From: Haloarcula sp. CBA1127
GTDB taxonomy: Archaea > Halobacteriota > Halobacteria > Halobacteriales > Haloarculaceae
Assembly: GCF_001485575.1 (NCBI RefSeq)
Contig: NZ_BCNB01000006.1
Coordinates: 2,542,001-2,606,000 of the forward strand
Direction: 5' to 3'
Length of the DNA: 64,000 nt
Of the stretch, positions 9,154-17,464 are shown piece after piece. The notes below the pieces were generated by a model. It ran no database searches. It saw only the letters and a list, made by a program, of their open reading frames with translations, and had not been told where the DNA came from. Numbering within the stretch: the stretch's first letter is position 1; every line of letters begins with the position of its first letter. The translations under genes were made by a program, and so were the position numbers.

Positions 9154-10371
9154 GTGACAGACCCAGATCGCCGCTCAGATCGCCTGCCAGCCCTTATTCA
9201 GGGAGTCGGGTGGCTGCTCCTTCTCGGAGGGGTCGCTAACTATTTTTATTTCTCCGATTCCGGCCTGTCAGCGCTTTTTACTGCTGATTTCGTTGTCAGT
9301 ATGCTGGCAATCGTTCCGTTTGCAGCGGCGATCATCGTCGGTGGGTTCTGGCTCAGTAACTCGGAGATCAATCCGGACCACTATCGGCGTATCGGGGTCT
9401 GGTTCACTGGGGGACTCGTCTCTTTTCTGCTGTTGAATGTGGCGATGATTCTAACCTGGCCGACGGGGTCGCTAAGTGAAGACATCGGCTGGGCGCTGTT
9501 TGCGGCTATCGTCGGCGGCTTCGGTGGCCTCATGATGGGTATCTTCGAAGCGCGTGCGATATCCCGAGCCGTCGAGGTCGAGCGACAGCGGCTCCAGCGG
9601 GAGGCCATCGAGCAGCGCAACGAACGCCTCGACGAGTTCGCGGCCGTCGTGGCACACGACCTCCGGAACCCGCTCAACGTCGCATCAGGTCAGCTCGAAC
9701 TCGAACGAATGGACCGTGACTCGGAACACCTGGAGACGGCTGCAACAGCGATGGACCGGATGGAAACGCTCATCGACCGGACGCTGACGCTGGCTCGAAG
9801 CGGACACGTCATTAGCGATACGGAGGCCGTGGATCTCGCAGAACTGGTCGATAGCTGCTGGGAGGCCGTGCCGACGGCGGATGCGACGCTCGAAAACGAA
9901 GTAACAGCCGTCATCAACGCCGACCCGGATCGGCTCCGTCACCTGTTCGAGAACCTGTTTCGGAACGCCGTGGAGCATGGCTCCACGGGCAGTCGGACAC
10001 GGTCCGACGACAGTGTAGAACATGGTTCTACAAGCAGTCGGCCGGCGGCTGATGACACCCTCGAACGTGGCAGTGCTGACCTGACGATTCGTGCCGGCGA
10101 GATGGCTGGGGGGTTTTATGTCGCCGATGACGGCTCCGGAATCCCGCCCGAAAAGCGTGATGCGGTGCTCGACGACGGTTACACCACCACCGACGGCGAA
10201 GGCGGGCTTGGACTGGCAATCGTCCAGCGAATCGTCGAAGCCCACGGCTGGGAAATCGACGTGACCGAAAGCGACGGGGGCGGGACACGCTTCGAGATTA
10301 CGGACATCACGAGGACGGATAGCTCCGAGGAAGACACCTACACGCGCTCGAAGACGCCGATACAGCCCTGA
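9154..10371 (+). CDS. Membrane-bound sensor histidine kinase
   Basis: A 405-residue kinase. Four hydrophobic helices fill residues about 10-32, 44-68, 78-101 and 108-130. A helical connector follows, then the H-box VVAHDLRNPLNVASG with His168 and an ATPase domain with N-box NLFRNAVEHG, G1-box VADDGSGIPPEKRD and GGLGLAIV. Just after the N-box the coding DNA carries a tandem 45-base repeat (9970-10014, 10015-10059 and a partial third copy) that inserts about 35 polar residues into the ATP-binding fold. GTG 9154 is the start, because the ATG at 9146 runs straight into a stop. No periplasmic sensor domain, so the signal is probably sensed in the membrane. Confidence 0.88.
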   Translation: MTDPDRRSDRLPALIQGVGWLLLLGGVANYFYFSDSGLSALFTADFVVSMLAIVPFAAAIIVGGFWLSNSEINPDHYRRIGVWFTGGLVSFLLLNVAMILTWPTGSLSEDIGWALFAAIVGGFGGLMMGIFEARAISRAVEVERQRLQREAIEQRNERLDEFAAVVAHDLRNPLNVASGQLELERMDRDSEHLETAATAMDRMETLIDRTLTLARSGHVISDTEAVDLAELVDSCWEAVPTADATLENEVTAVINADPDRLRHLFENLFRNAVEHGSTGSRTRSDDSVEHGSTSSRPAADDTLERGSADLTIRAGEMAGGFYVADDGSGIPPEKRDAVLDDGYTTTDGEGGLGLAIVQRIVEAHGWEIDVTESDGGGTRFEITDITRTDSSEEDTYTRSKTPIQP

Positions 10372-10391
10372 TGAGTCAGCGCGGTCGCTGC

Positions 10392-10823
10392 CTATGCCTC
10401 GCGTTGCTGTGCCAGAGCGGCGATTCGCTGGCACGCTCGGGCACACACCGGAGCGTAGCCAGTCGCCAACAGAGGAATCTCGAACCCAACGACGGAGCCG
10501 GTAGCCCGTTCTTCGGCGAAGTGGCCGGTTGCAGGGAGCCGAGCGACATTCCACGTCCAGCGGTACGGTGCACACGTAGTCACCTCGAACGGGAGCCACA
10601 TCGCGCCGGCAACGCGAACGCGGCCGGTCGTCCCGTCATCGATGTGCCGATCCGTCGTCTCGACGGCCGTGACCGACGGCCCCCAGTCTGACCAGCAGTC
10701 GGTGTCGGTCAGAACATCCCACACTGTGTCGACCGACGCATCGACGTCATGCAGGACGATCAGCCGTCGCCCGTCCGGTGTTTTACCGAGCGAAACACTG
10801 TTCGTGCCGAGTTCGAGAGCCAT
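10392..10823 (-). CDS. SRPBCC (START-like) ligand-binding family protein
   Basis: A 143-residue soluble protein with the opening pattern of polyketide cyclase/START-like proteins: a beta strand (LIVLHDVDASVDTVWDVLTD), then WSDWGPSVTAVE, then later strands TGRVRVAGAMWLPFEVT and WTWNVARLPATGH. Such proteins hold hydrophobic ligands in a helix-grip cavity, but the ligand cannot be told. ATG 10823 (MALELGTNS) is preferred over 10835. It diverges from the ABC operon at 10884 across a 60-base gap and converges on the kinase at 9154. Confidence 0.8.
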   Translation of the reverse strand: MALELGTNSVSLGKTPDGRRLIVLHDVDASVDTVWDVLTDTDCWSDWGPSVTAVETTDRHIDDGTTGRVRVAGAMWLPFEVTTCAPYRWTWNVARLPATGHFAEERATGSVVGFEIPLLATGYAPVCARACQRIAALAQQREA

Positions 10824-10883
10824 TATCAGAAGCAATAGGCCGGAGCCAAGGTATAGGTTAGTTCACCCACAATCAATCGGCAG

Positions 10884-11786
10884 ATGATTGACGCCCGGGA
10901 CATTCGGAAGGAGTACGGCGGTTTCGTCGCTGTACAGGGCAGTTCGTTTTCGGTCGACCGTGGTGAGGTGTTCGGTATCATCGGGCCGAACGGGGCCGGC
11001 AAGACGACGACGCTGAAGATGCTCGCGGGCCTGCTGGAGCCGACGAGCGGCTCCGCTGAGATAGCGGGACTCGACACCGAGACCGCGGAGATGCGCCAGC
11101 AACTGGGCTTTCTGCCCGAGGAATCGCCGCTGTACGAGGAGATGACGCCGATCTCCTACCTGAAATTCTTCGCCGATCTCTACGACGTGGACCCGGACGT
11201 GGCCGAGGAACGGATGCACGACACGCTGGACGAACTGGAACTCGAACACCGCGACCGAAAGCTCGGCGATATGTCCAAGGGGATGAAACGGAAGGTCGCC
11301 ATTGCTCGCTCGCTGATCAACGACCCCGACGTGCTCATCTACGACGAACCGGCGTCGGGGCTGGACCCGTTGACGACGAACTACGTCATTGAGTTCACGG
11401 AGCAGTTGGCGAAAGAGGGGAAAACCATCGTCTTCTCGGCGCACAACCTCTTTCACGTCGAATCTATCTGCGACCGAGTCGTCATCATGAACGAGGGCGA
11501 AATCGTCGCCCGCGGCGACCTCGAAGAACTCCAGGCCGAGTACGGCCACACGCGGTATCACGTCTACACGACCGTCGACGTGCCCGGCGCAGCCAAGGAA
11601 AACGGGTCGTACAAGCGCGTCGTCGAGAGCATGGAGGAAGTCGAAGCAACGCGAGAACAGGCGGAGTCAAACGGCGGTGACGTGGTCGACATACGGACGG
11701 AGGAGTCCAGCCTGGAGGAGGTGTTCCTCAACGTCGCCGAGGCCGGCACTCGCGGCACGCGGTACGTCGAGGAGGACGCGGAGTAG
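10884..11786 (+). CDS. ABC-2 type transporter ATP-binding protein (NatA-like)
   Basis: ATPase subunit of a three-gene exporter, 300 residues. It has Walker A GPNGAGKTTT (about 36-45), the Q-loop region at FLPEESPLYEEMTP, and a signature MSKGMKRKVAIA in place of canonical LSGGQ, common in NatA/CcmA relatives. Walker B is VLIYDEPASGLDP and the H-loop is VFSAHNLFHVE. The C-terminus has an extra domain about 80 residues long that ends with EEVFLNVAEAG. Its stop TAG is followed directly by the ATG of the first permease. Directionality as export is inferred from the ABC-2 permeases. Confidence 0.93.
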   Translation: MIDARDIRKEYGGFVAVQGSSFSVDRGEVFGIIGPNGAGKTTTLKMLAGLLEPTSGSAEIAGLDTETAEMRQQLGFLPEESPLYEEMTPISYLKFFADLYDVDPDVAEERMHDTLDELELEHRDRKLGDMSKGMKRKVAIARSLINDPDVLIYDEPASGLDPLTTNYVIEFTEQLAKEGKTIVFSAHNLFHVESICDRVVIMNEGEIVARGDLEELQAEYGHTRYHVYTTVDVPGAAKENGSYKRVVESMEEVEATREQAESNGGDVVDIRTEESSLEEVFLNVAEAGTRGTRYVEEDAE

Positions 11787-13658
11787 ATGCAGTTGGATAA
11801 GCTCCTGCGCGTCGCGAAGTGGGAGGTGACGAAAAACGCCGGCGGCGTCGACAAGCGGACTATCGTCGTGATGGCGCTGTCCCTTGTTGCGATGGGGGCG
11901 GTCGCCGCGATAGCCGTCAGCGGCGGCACTGGTGCGGGCATGGACGACGGCATCTACCGGATCGGCGTCGACGACGACAGCCCGTACTACGGCGTCGCGG
12001 CCGATGACCGGACGTTCGATATCCGTGAGCCAGACCCTGCTGCCGTCGAGCGACACCAACAAGAACTCCTGTACCGGGGGACCCAGCTACAGAGTGTTCC
12101 ACGGACGGCCAAAGAGCGGGCCGCACTCACTGAACTCCGCGACAGCACAGCGCAGTACAACGACCGAACACTCGCTCGGGACGACAACCAGACCGCCGCC
12201 TTCCCCGTTTCTGTGACGCTTGTCTACGAGCAACAGTCGGGGAGCAGCCAGCTTGACCCCCGGAGCGACGACAGCAGCGATGGGTCAAGTTCCTCGGACA
12301 GCAGTGGGACGAGTACCGGCGGCAGCGGTGACGGGTCGGATACGAGCGGCACCGGTGGGTCAGTCGCAGGCGGCGGAGACGGTGGAACCGCCGGCGGCAG
12401 CGGCGCGAACCTCGGCGCTATCGGCGCACGGTTGACCGGCGACGTGCAGGGTGGCACTCCCTCCGATATCTCGCCGCCGTTCCCCTTCGAGTCGCTCGTG
12501 CTTGCCTTCCTCTACATCGTGCCGATGAACTTCGTTATTCAGGCCTACGGCTCGTCGATGCTCTCGGAACGGCTGAACCGCCGCGGTGAACTCCTGCTGG
12601 TAACGCCAGCCTCGCGGGGCGACATCATCGGCGGAAAGACGCTCCCGTACCTCGCGGGCGCTGTCGGCGTGGCGGCGCTCATCACCGCGGCGCTACGGTT
12701 CGGGAACATCGCGCCAGCGGGGAGTTACGTCGCGGTGCTGGCGGTGGTCCCGCTCGTCGTCCTCTTCCTCTCGGCGACGTTCTGCGGGGCGATGTTCGCC
12801 CGCTCGTTCAAGGAGCTCACCTTCGTGACGGTGACCATTACGGTGACGCTGACCTCCTACGCGTTCGTCCCGGCCATCTTCACCGACGTGACGCCGATTG
12901 CACTCATCTCGCCGCTGACGCTGGTCGTGCTTGACCTGACTGGCCAGTCCGTCGGGCTCTCGTCGTTCGTCTTCTCGACGACACCGCCACTCCTGACCGG
13001 ACTGGTGTTGTTCGGTCTGGGGGCCGGTCTGTACCGGGAAGAGGATATGTTCACTCAGCGACCGATTCCGCTGAAGGTGCTCGATGCGCTGGCCGGTGGT
13101 ATCAACTCCCGCCGGAGCGCGCTAAAGATGAGTATCGTCCTGTTGCCACTGGTCATCGTCGCCGAACTGGCAGCCATCGCGTTCCTGTTCGTCCTTGACT
13201 CGGTATCGCTGAACGTCTTCGGGACGAACCAGTCGCTCGGTATCGTCCTCGTGCTCGGCGTCATTGTCGTCATCGAGGAACTGGCTAAGAGCCTGCACGT
13301 CTACGCCGGCTACGAACACGCCCGCTACGAGCGGACGCTCCGGTCGGCGCTCGGCGTCGGTGCGCTCTCCGGACTCGGCTTCTTCATCGGGGAGAAAGGG
13401 CTGCTTATCGCCAGGCTCTCAGACCTGGAGAGCCTGCCTATCGGTGAAGCAGCCTTACAGGGCGCAACGTTGCCCGCCGGCCTGCCGCTGTGGGTTGCGG
13501 GGCTGCTGTTCCTCCTTCCGCTGGCGTTGCACACGGTGACAGCGGCCATCTCATCGGTCGGCGCGAGCCGCGGGCGACGGGCCTACGTCGCTGCGCTGAC
13601 TGTGGCTATCGTCGTCCATTTCGCCTACAACTTCACGGTGGTGAGTACCCTTGTCTGA
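11787..13658 (+). CDS. ABC-2 permease fused to a PrsW-like intramembrane protease domain
   Basis: A 623-residue membrane protein. The N-terminal half is NatB-like: one membrane helix near 30-50, then a long outside domain with a Ser/Gly/Asp-rich linker (about 150-215), then about six helices from 230 to 425 with the ABC-2 signature region QAYGSSMLSERLNRRGELLL. The C-terminal 180 residues add helices carrying PrsW-type metalloprotease residues: EELAK (E497, E498, K501), FFIGE (E536), H582 in LALHTVTA, and HxxxN (H611, N615). PrsW relatives cleave membrane proteins within the bilayer. Protease activity here is inferred from these motifs. Overlaps the next permease by 8 bases. Confidence 0.85.
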   Translation: MQLDKLLRVAKWEVTKNAGGVDKRTIVVMALSLVAMGAVAAIAVSGGTGAGMDDGIYRIGVDDDSPYYGVAADDRTFDIREPDPAAVERHQQELLYRGTQLQSVPRTAKERAALTELRDSTAQYNDRTLARDDNQTAAFPVSVTLVYEQQSGSSQLDPRSDDSSDGSSSSDSSGTSTGGSGDGSDTSGTGGSVAGGGDGGTAGGSGANLGAIGARLTGDVQGGTPSDISPPFPFESLVLAFLYIVPMNFVIQAYGSSMLSERLNRRGELLLVTPASRGDIIGGKTLPYLAGAVGVAALITAALRFGNIAPAGSYVAVLAVVPLVVLFLSATFCGAMFARSFKELTFVTVTITVTLTSYAFVPAIFTDVTPIALISPLTLVVLDLTGQSVGLSSFVFSTTPPLLTGLVLFGLGAGLYREEDMFTQRPIPLKVLDALAGGINSRRSALKMSIVLLPLVIVAELAAIAFLFVLDSVSLNVFGTNQSLGIVLVLGVIVVIEELAKSLHVYAGYEHARYERTLRSALGVGALSGLGFFIGEKGLLIARLSDLESLPIGEAALQGATLPAGLPLWVAGLLFLLPLALHTVTAAISSVGASRGRRAYVAALTVAIVVHFAYNFTVVSTLV

Positions 13659-14739
13659 GGACCGCCCCCTCTGGCGCGACCCGCGAGTCGTCATAGCCCG
13701 GCGGGATATCCGGTCGCTCTCCCGCGAGAAGACCATCGTGCTGGCGTTGCTCATTCAGCTGTTCGTCGCGGGGTTCTCCTCGTTCCTCGTCGTCGGCCTC
13801 ACATCGCTGTACGACCCCAGCTCGGTCGCGGCCGGCGAGGTGGAGATGGCTGTCACCGGCGATGCCCGCGAGGAACTGGAAGCCGCGGCCGCTGAACAGG
13901 ACGGGACCAGCGTCACCGCCTTCGAGAACGAAACCGCCGCACAGCGGGCGTTCGACCAGCGCCGGGTAGACGCGATACTGCGCGGTGACTACGTGCCGTC
14001 GACGCGCGGGCCGGGGGAGCAGATAGCAGTCACGGCCATCGTTCCCGAAGGAAGCATCCGGTCGACGCTTATTGTCGTCGAAGTGCGCCGGGTCCTCAGC
14101 GCTCTAGAGCGCCAAGAGCGACTGGAGCGGACGCCGTATCTCGACCAGCCGCCCGTGCCGCTCCCGGACACCGTCAGCGCGAGCCAGTACTTCGGGTTCA
14201 CCTACACCATTCTGATTCCGCTGTTGCTGTTCCTCCCGCCGTTCATCAGCGGCTCTGTGGCCGTCGACACCGTCACCGAGGAACTCGAGCGCGGGACGAT
14301 GGAACTGCTCCGCGTGGCTCCGGTGTCGCTGCTTGACATCATCGACGGGAAGGCGCTGGGAATGGTGTTGCTTGCCCCCGCACAGGCGCTCATGTGGCTT
14401 GCGCTGCTGTCGACGAACGGTATCGCCGTTTCGAACCCAGCGGCGATTCTGCTGTTCATCACCGCAGTCACCGTCGTCGTCGTGACGCTCGGGGTCGTGC
14501 TGGGCATCACGCTCCAGAACCGTCGCCCGGCGCAGTTGCTGTTCTCCGTGCTTACCCTCGTGCTCTTTGGCGGAGCCGTACTCCTCCCGGAACACCCGGC
14601 AACGACGGTGGCGAAGCTTGCGGTCGATAGTCCGACCCTACTGACCTACAGCCACATCGGCGGGGCTGTCGTGCTAGCAGTTGCCGGCTACGCCGCGGCC
14701 AGAGTGTACATCGGGCGAGTCGCAGCTGAATCACTGTAA
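13651..14739 (+). CDS. ABC-2 type transporter permease
   Basis: Second permease, 362 residues, completing the exporter. It has one N-terminal helix (IVLALLIQLFVAGFSSFLVV), then an external domain of about 120 residues. At least five helices follow, from about residue 180, with TEELERGTMELLRVAPVSLLDIIDGKALGM in between, which is the ABC-2 coupling region. The start is TTG 13651, inside the end of the preceding gene; no better ATG or GTG exists in frame without losing the conserved WRDPRVVIARRDIRSL opening. The overlap implies translational coupling, probably giving a permease heterodimer. Confidence 0.88.
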   Translation: MSEDRPLWRDPRVVIARRDIRSLSREKTIVLALLIQLFVAGFSSFLVVGLTSLYDPSSVAAGEVEMAVTGDAREELEAAAAEQDGTSVTAFENETAAQRAFDQRRVDAILRGDYVPSTRGPGEQIAVTAIVPEGSIRSTLIVVEVRRVLSALERQERLERTPYLDQPPVPLPDTVSASQYFGFTYTILIPLLLFLPPFISGSVAVDTVTEELERGTMELLRVAPVSLLDIIDGKALGMVLLAPAQALMWLALLSTNGIAVSNPAAILLFITAVTVVVVTLGVVLGITLQNRRPAQLLFSVLTLVLFGGAVLLPEHPATTVAKLAVDSPTLLTYSHIGGAVVLAVAGYAAARVYIGRVAAESL

Positions 14740-14782
14740 CCGACGGCGAACCTTTTTCGCCAGCGCGGACGGGAACCTGAGC

Positions 14783-15760
14783 ATGGAGTACACGACACTC
14801 GGGTCGACTGGCATGGAGGTCAGCCGGCTCTGTCTGGGCTGTATGAGCTTCGGAACCTCGGCGTGGCGCGACTGGGTGCTCGACGAAGACGAGAGCCGTG
14901 AGGTCATCGAGCGGGCCATCGACCTCGGCATCAACTTCTTCGATACGGCCAATATGTATTCGATGGGCGAGTCCGAGCGCGTCCTCGGGACCGTTCTCGA
15001 CGACTACGACCGCGACGGGCAGGTCGTGGCGACGAAGGGGTACTTCCAGATGGACGAGGACAACCCCAACTCCGGCGGGCTTTCGCGGAAGGCAATCGAA
15101 CAGGAACTGTCGAACTCGCTGGACAGACTCGGGATGGACACTGTCGACCTCTATCAGACCCACCGCTGGGATTACGACACGCCCATCGAGCAGACGCTCC
15201 GGGCGCTGGACGACGCGGTCCGGCGGGGACAGGCGCGGCACGTCGGTGCGTCGTCGATGTGGACCCACCAGTTCGCGGATGCGCTCCGGACGAGCGAGCG
15301 CGAGGGGCTGGAGCGGTTCGAGACGATGCAGAACCACTACAATCTGCTGTACCGCGAGGAAGAACGCGAGATGCTGCCGCTGTGTGACAAGGAGAATGTC
15401 GGCGTCATCCCGTGGAGTCCGCTGGCCCGGGGCTATCTCACCCGGCCGCACGAGCAGGTCGAGGAGACGGTCCGGGGGGAGACGGACGACTACGCCCGCG
15501 AACACCCCTACTACGAGGGCAACGGCCGCGAGGTCAACGAGCGCGTGCAGGAGCTGGCCGACGAGTACGACGCCTCGATGGCACAAATAGCGCTGGCATG
15601 GGTGCTCGACAAGGGCTGGGTCGACGCACCGATTATCGGGACAAGTAGCCTCGAACACCTCGAAGAAGCGGTTGCGGCGCTCGAAATCGACCTCTCAGAG
15701 AGCGACGTGGAGTGGCTGGAGGCCCCCTACGAGCCAGTTCGGGTGTCAGGCCACGAGTGA
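14783..15760 (+). CDS. Aldo/keto reductase
   Basis: A 325-residue NADPH-dependent oxidoreductase with a TIM-barrel fold. It starts MEYTTLGSTGMEVSRLCLGCMSFG. The catalytic tetrad is visible: Asp in NFFDTANMYSMGESE, Tyr in the same motif, Lys in VVATKGYF and His in LYQTHRWDYDTP. The cofactor-binding tail APIIGTSSLEHLEEAV is intact. The frame is open earlier, but ATG 14783 matches the family N-terminus. Closest in style to YajO/PdxI-like or voltage-gated potassium channel beta-like AKRs; the substrate is not predictable. Confidence 0.93.
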   Translation: MEYTTLGSTGMEVSRLCLGCMSFGTSAWRDWVLDEDESREVIERAIDLGINFFDTANMYSMGESERVLGTVLDDYDRDGQVVATKGYFQMDEDNPNSGGLSRKAIEQELSNSLDRLGMDTVDLYQTHRWDYDTPIEQTLRALDDAVRRGQARHVGASSMWTHQFADALRTSEREGLERFETMQNHYNLLYREEEREMLPLCDKENVGVIPWSPLARGYLTRPHEQVEETVRGETDDYAREHPYYEGNGREVNERVQELADEYDASMAQIALAWVLDKGWVDAPIIGTSSLEHLEEAVAALEIDLSESDVEWLEAPYEPVRVSGHE

Positions 15761-15790
15761 ACCGCCGAAATTGTTAAGCCACAGTGAAAT

Positions 15791-15804
15791 CAAGCTCTAG
15801 CTTG
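15791..15804. promoter_or_regulatory. Palindrome at the putative transcription start of the 15818 gene
   Basis: CAAGCT-CT-AGCTTG is a perfect inverted repeat with 6-base arms. It lies about 20 bases downstream of the TATA-like TTGTTAAG (15770-15777) and 14 bases before the ATG at 15818, where a bound repressor would block initiation. No matching copy was noticed elsewhere in the window. Confidence 0.35.
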
Positions 15805-15817
15805 AGGAAAGGTAACA

Positions 15818-16111
15818 ATGACCAACGCTCGGGGACCGAGCAGCGAAACACTCGAGGAGACGACGGGCGGTGACGCCTGCGTTTGCTCGATAGGCAATGC
15901 AGCCGAACACTACATGACCGGGATACTGGGACTCGTCGCGACGCTCATCGTCGGTATACAGGCCTATCCGTGGCTACAGTCTGTCGCCGATACCACGTCG
16001 TATCTCGGGCCGACGTGGCTGGTGTTTAGCTTCGCCGCGATATGGCTCGTCTGCTGGATCGCACTGGAAGTCGCCTGGGAGTGGCGTGCCGGGCGCGTCC
16101 ACCTGCTGTAG
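15818..16111 (+). CDS. Small two-helix membrane protein, function unknown
   Basis: A 97-residue protein with a hydrophilic N-terminus carrying a Cys pair (DACVCSIGNAAEHYM). Two membrane helices follow (GILGLVATLIVGIQAYPWL and TWLVFSFAAIWLVCWIALEVAW) and a short basic tail. The Cys-x-Cys and a nearby His could bind metal or heme, but that is only a possibility. A TATA-like TTGTTAAG and a palindrome at 15791-15804 precede it. Convergent with the macro-domain gene. Confidence 0.7.
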   Translation: MTNARGPSSETLEETTGGDACVCSIGNAAEHYMTGILGLVATLIVGIQAYPWLQSVADTTSYLGPTWLVFSFAAIWLVCWIALEVAWEWRAGRVHLL

Positions 16112-16118
16112 CGGACAG

Positions 16119-16619
16119 TCAGTCGCGAATACCAGCCGCGACTCGTCGCATCCCTTCGAAGTCGTCGTCGGAGTAGGCGATGAGTCGCACGTCTGTCAGG
16201 GAGTCAGGCTGATACTCATCGATGACAGCGCAGATAATTCGGATACCCTCCTCGAAGTCGAACCCGGCGATGCCACACCCGATGGCCGGGAAAACGATTG
16301 ATTCGCAGTTTAGCGCGTCCGCCTCCGCCAGTGTGTTTTGGGTTGCGTTCTGGATGCTTTCAGCGGTTGACTGACCACCCGGCGGCATCGCGGCGGCGTG
16401 GATAACGTACTCGGCGTCGAGGTCGTAGGCGTCGGTCGTGGCAACACCGCCGAGGTCGACCGGCCCTTTCGCGACGGCCTCGTCGTTCAGGCCCGACCCG
16501 GCCGCACGCTTGAGCGCCCCCGCGACGCCGGAGCCCATCCGCAGGCTCGTGTTCGCCGCGTTGACCAGTGCGTCCGCCGACTGTGCAGCGATGTCGCCCT
16601 GGATTACCTCGAACTTCAT
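16119..16619 (-). CDS. Macro domain protein (ADP-ribose / O-acetyl-ADP-ribose hydrolase family)
   Basis: A 166-residue single macro domain. MKFEVIQGDIAAQSADALVNAANTSL is the classic opening, with Asp and Asn that bind adenine and the distal ribose. MGSGVAGALKRAAG and FPAIGCGIAGFDFEEG form the phosphate loops. Such enzymes remove ADP-ribose from proteins or deacetylate O-acetyl-ADP-ribose, the product of sirtuins; a sirtuin gene lies at 4482-5264 but not in the same operon. The start ATG 16619 matches the family; the earlier frame opening at 16673 adds a non-homologous leader. Confidence 0.92.
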   Translation of the reverse strand: MKFEVIQGDIAAQSADALVNAANTSLRMGSGVAGALKRAAGSGLNDEAVAKGPVDLGGVATTDAYDLDAEYVIHAAAMPPGGQSTAESIQNATQNTLAEADALNCESIVFPAIGCGIAGFDFEEGIRIICAVIDEYQPDSLTDVRLIAYSDDDFEGMRRVAAGIRD

Positions 16620-16738
16620 ATGCGATGCTGGGAGCGGCACTGACAAAGTTTTAGTGCTGACACGACCGGCCATTTCAATTGGTGTCTGTCACCGCGCCCC
16701 ACGACAGGCAGAAACCCGTCTAGTTCCTACGGGTAAGT

Positions 16739-17443
16739 ATGGACCTGCTGACGATGACGTGGCGGGACGTGGGGTTCATGCACTGGCCGGTCGAGCCTGA
16801 CAGTGTCCAGACGACACTGCCGGACGGGCTCGATGTCGACACGTACGACGGGCAGGCATGGCTCAGTGTGGTCCCGTTCCAGATGGCGGACATCAGACCG
16901 CGCGGCAGTCCAATCGGGCGCTCCTTCGGCGAACTAAACCTCCGGACCTACGTGGTCGCCGACGGGACGCCGGGGGTGTACTTCTACAACCTCGACGCCG
17001 ACGACCGCCTCAGCGTCACGCTGGCCCGGAAGCTGTTCCAGTTGTCTTACTACAGGGCGTCGATGCAGATCCGGACCGACGGCGACAGCGTCGAGTTCCG
17101 GAGCCGGCGGACCAGTTCGCGTGCGCCACCGGCGGATTTCCACGCCACCTACGAGCCGACCGAGGCACCGTCGGCACCCGAACCGGGCTCGGTGGAGTCG
17201 TTCCTGGTGGAGCGGTACCGCTTCTACGCCGCCAGCGACGACGAGACGGTGTATTACGCCGACATCGACCACGAGCCGTGGCCGCTTCAGCGCGGGCAGG
17301 CAGATATCCGGACGAACGGCCTGTTTGCCGCGTCGGGGTTCGACAGGCCCGACGGCGACCCGCTCGTCCACTACTGCGCCGAGATTCCGGTGACTGCGGG
17401 GCGGCTCCACCGGCTTGACGGGGCCGCCCAGTACACTGATTAG
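16739..17443 (+). CDS. YqjF/DUF2071-type protein, copy 1
   Basis: A 234-residue soluble protein of the YqjF-like DUF2071 family. It has WRDVGFMHWPVEPDSVQTTLPDGLDVDTYDGQAWLSVVPFQM, FGELNLRTYVVADGTPGVYFYNLDADDRLSV, and the late HYCAEIPVTAG. These proteins share a beta-rich fold with acetoacetate decarboxylase-like proteins; their reaction is unknown. ATG 16739 is the clear start. A diverged second copy follows 21 bases downstream, so the two are probably cotranscribed. Confidence 0.85.
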   Translation: MDLLTMTWRDVGFMHWPVEPDSVQTTLPDGLDVDTYDGQAWLSVVPFQMADIRPRGSPIGRSFGELNLRTYVVADGTPGVYFYNLDADDRLSVTLARKLFQLSYYRASMQIRTDGDSVEFRSRRTSSRAPPADFHATYEPTEAPSAPEPGSVESFLVERYRFYAASDDETVYYADIDHEPWPLQRGQADIRTNGLFAASGFDRPDGDPLVHYCAEIPVTAGRLHRLDGAAQYTD

Positions 17444-17464
17444 CGTGTCGCCCTCAATGACTGT

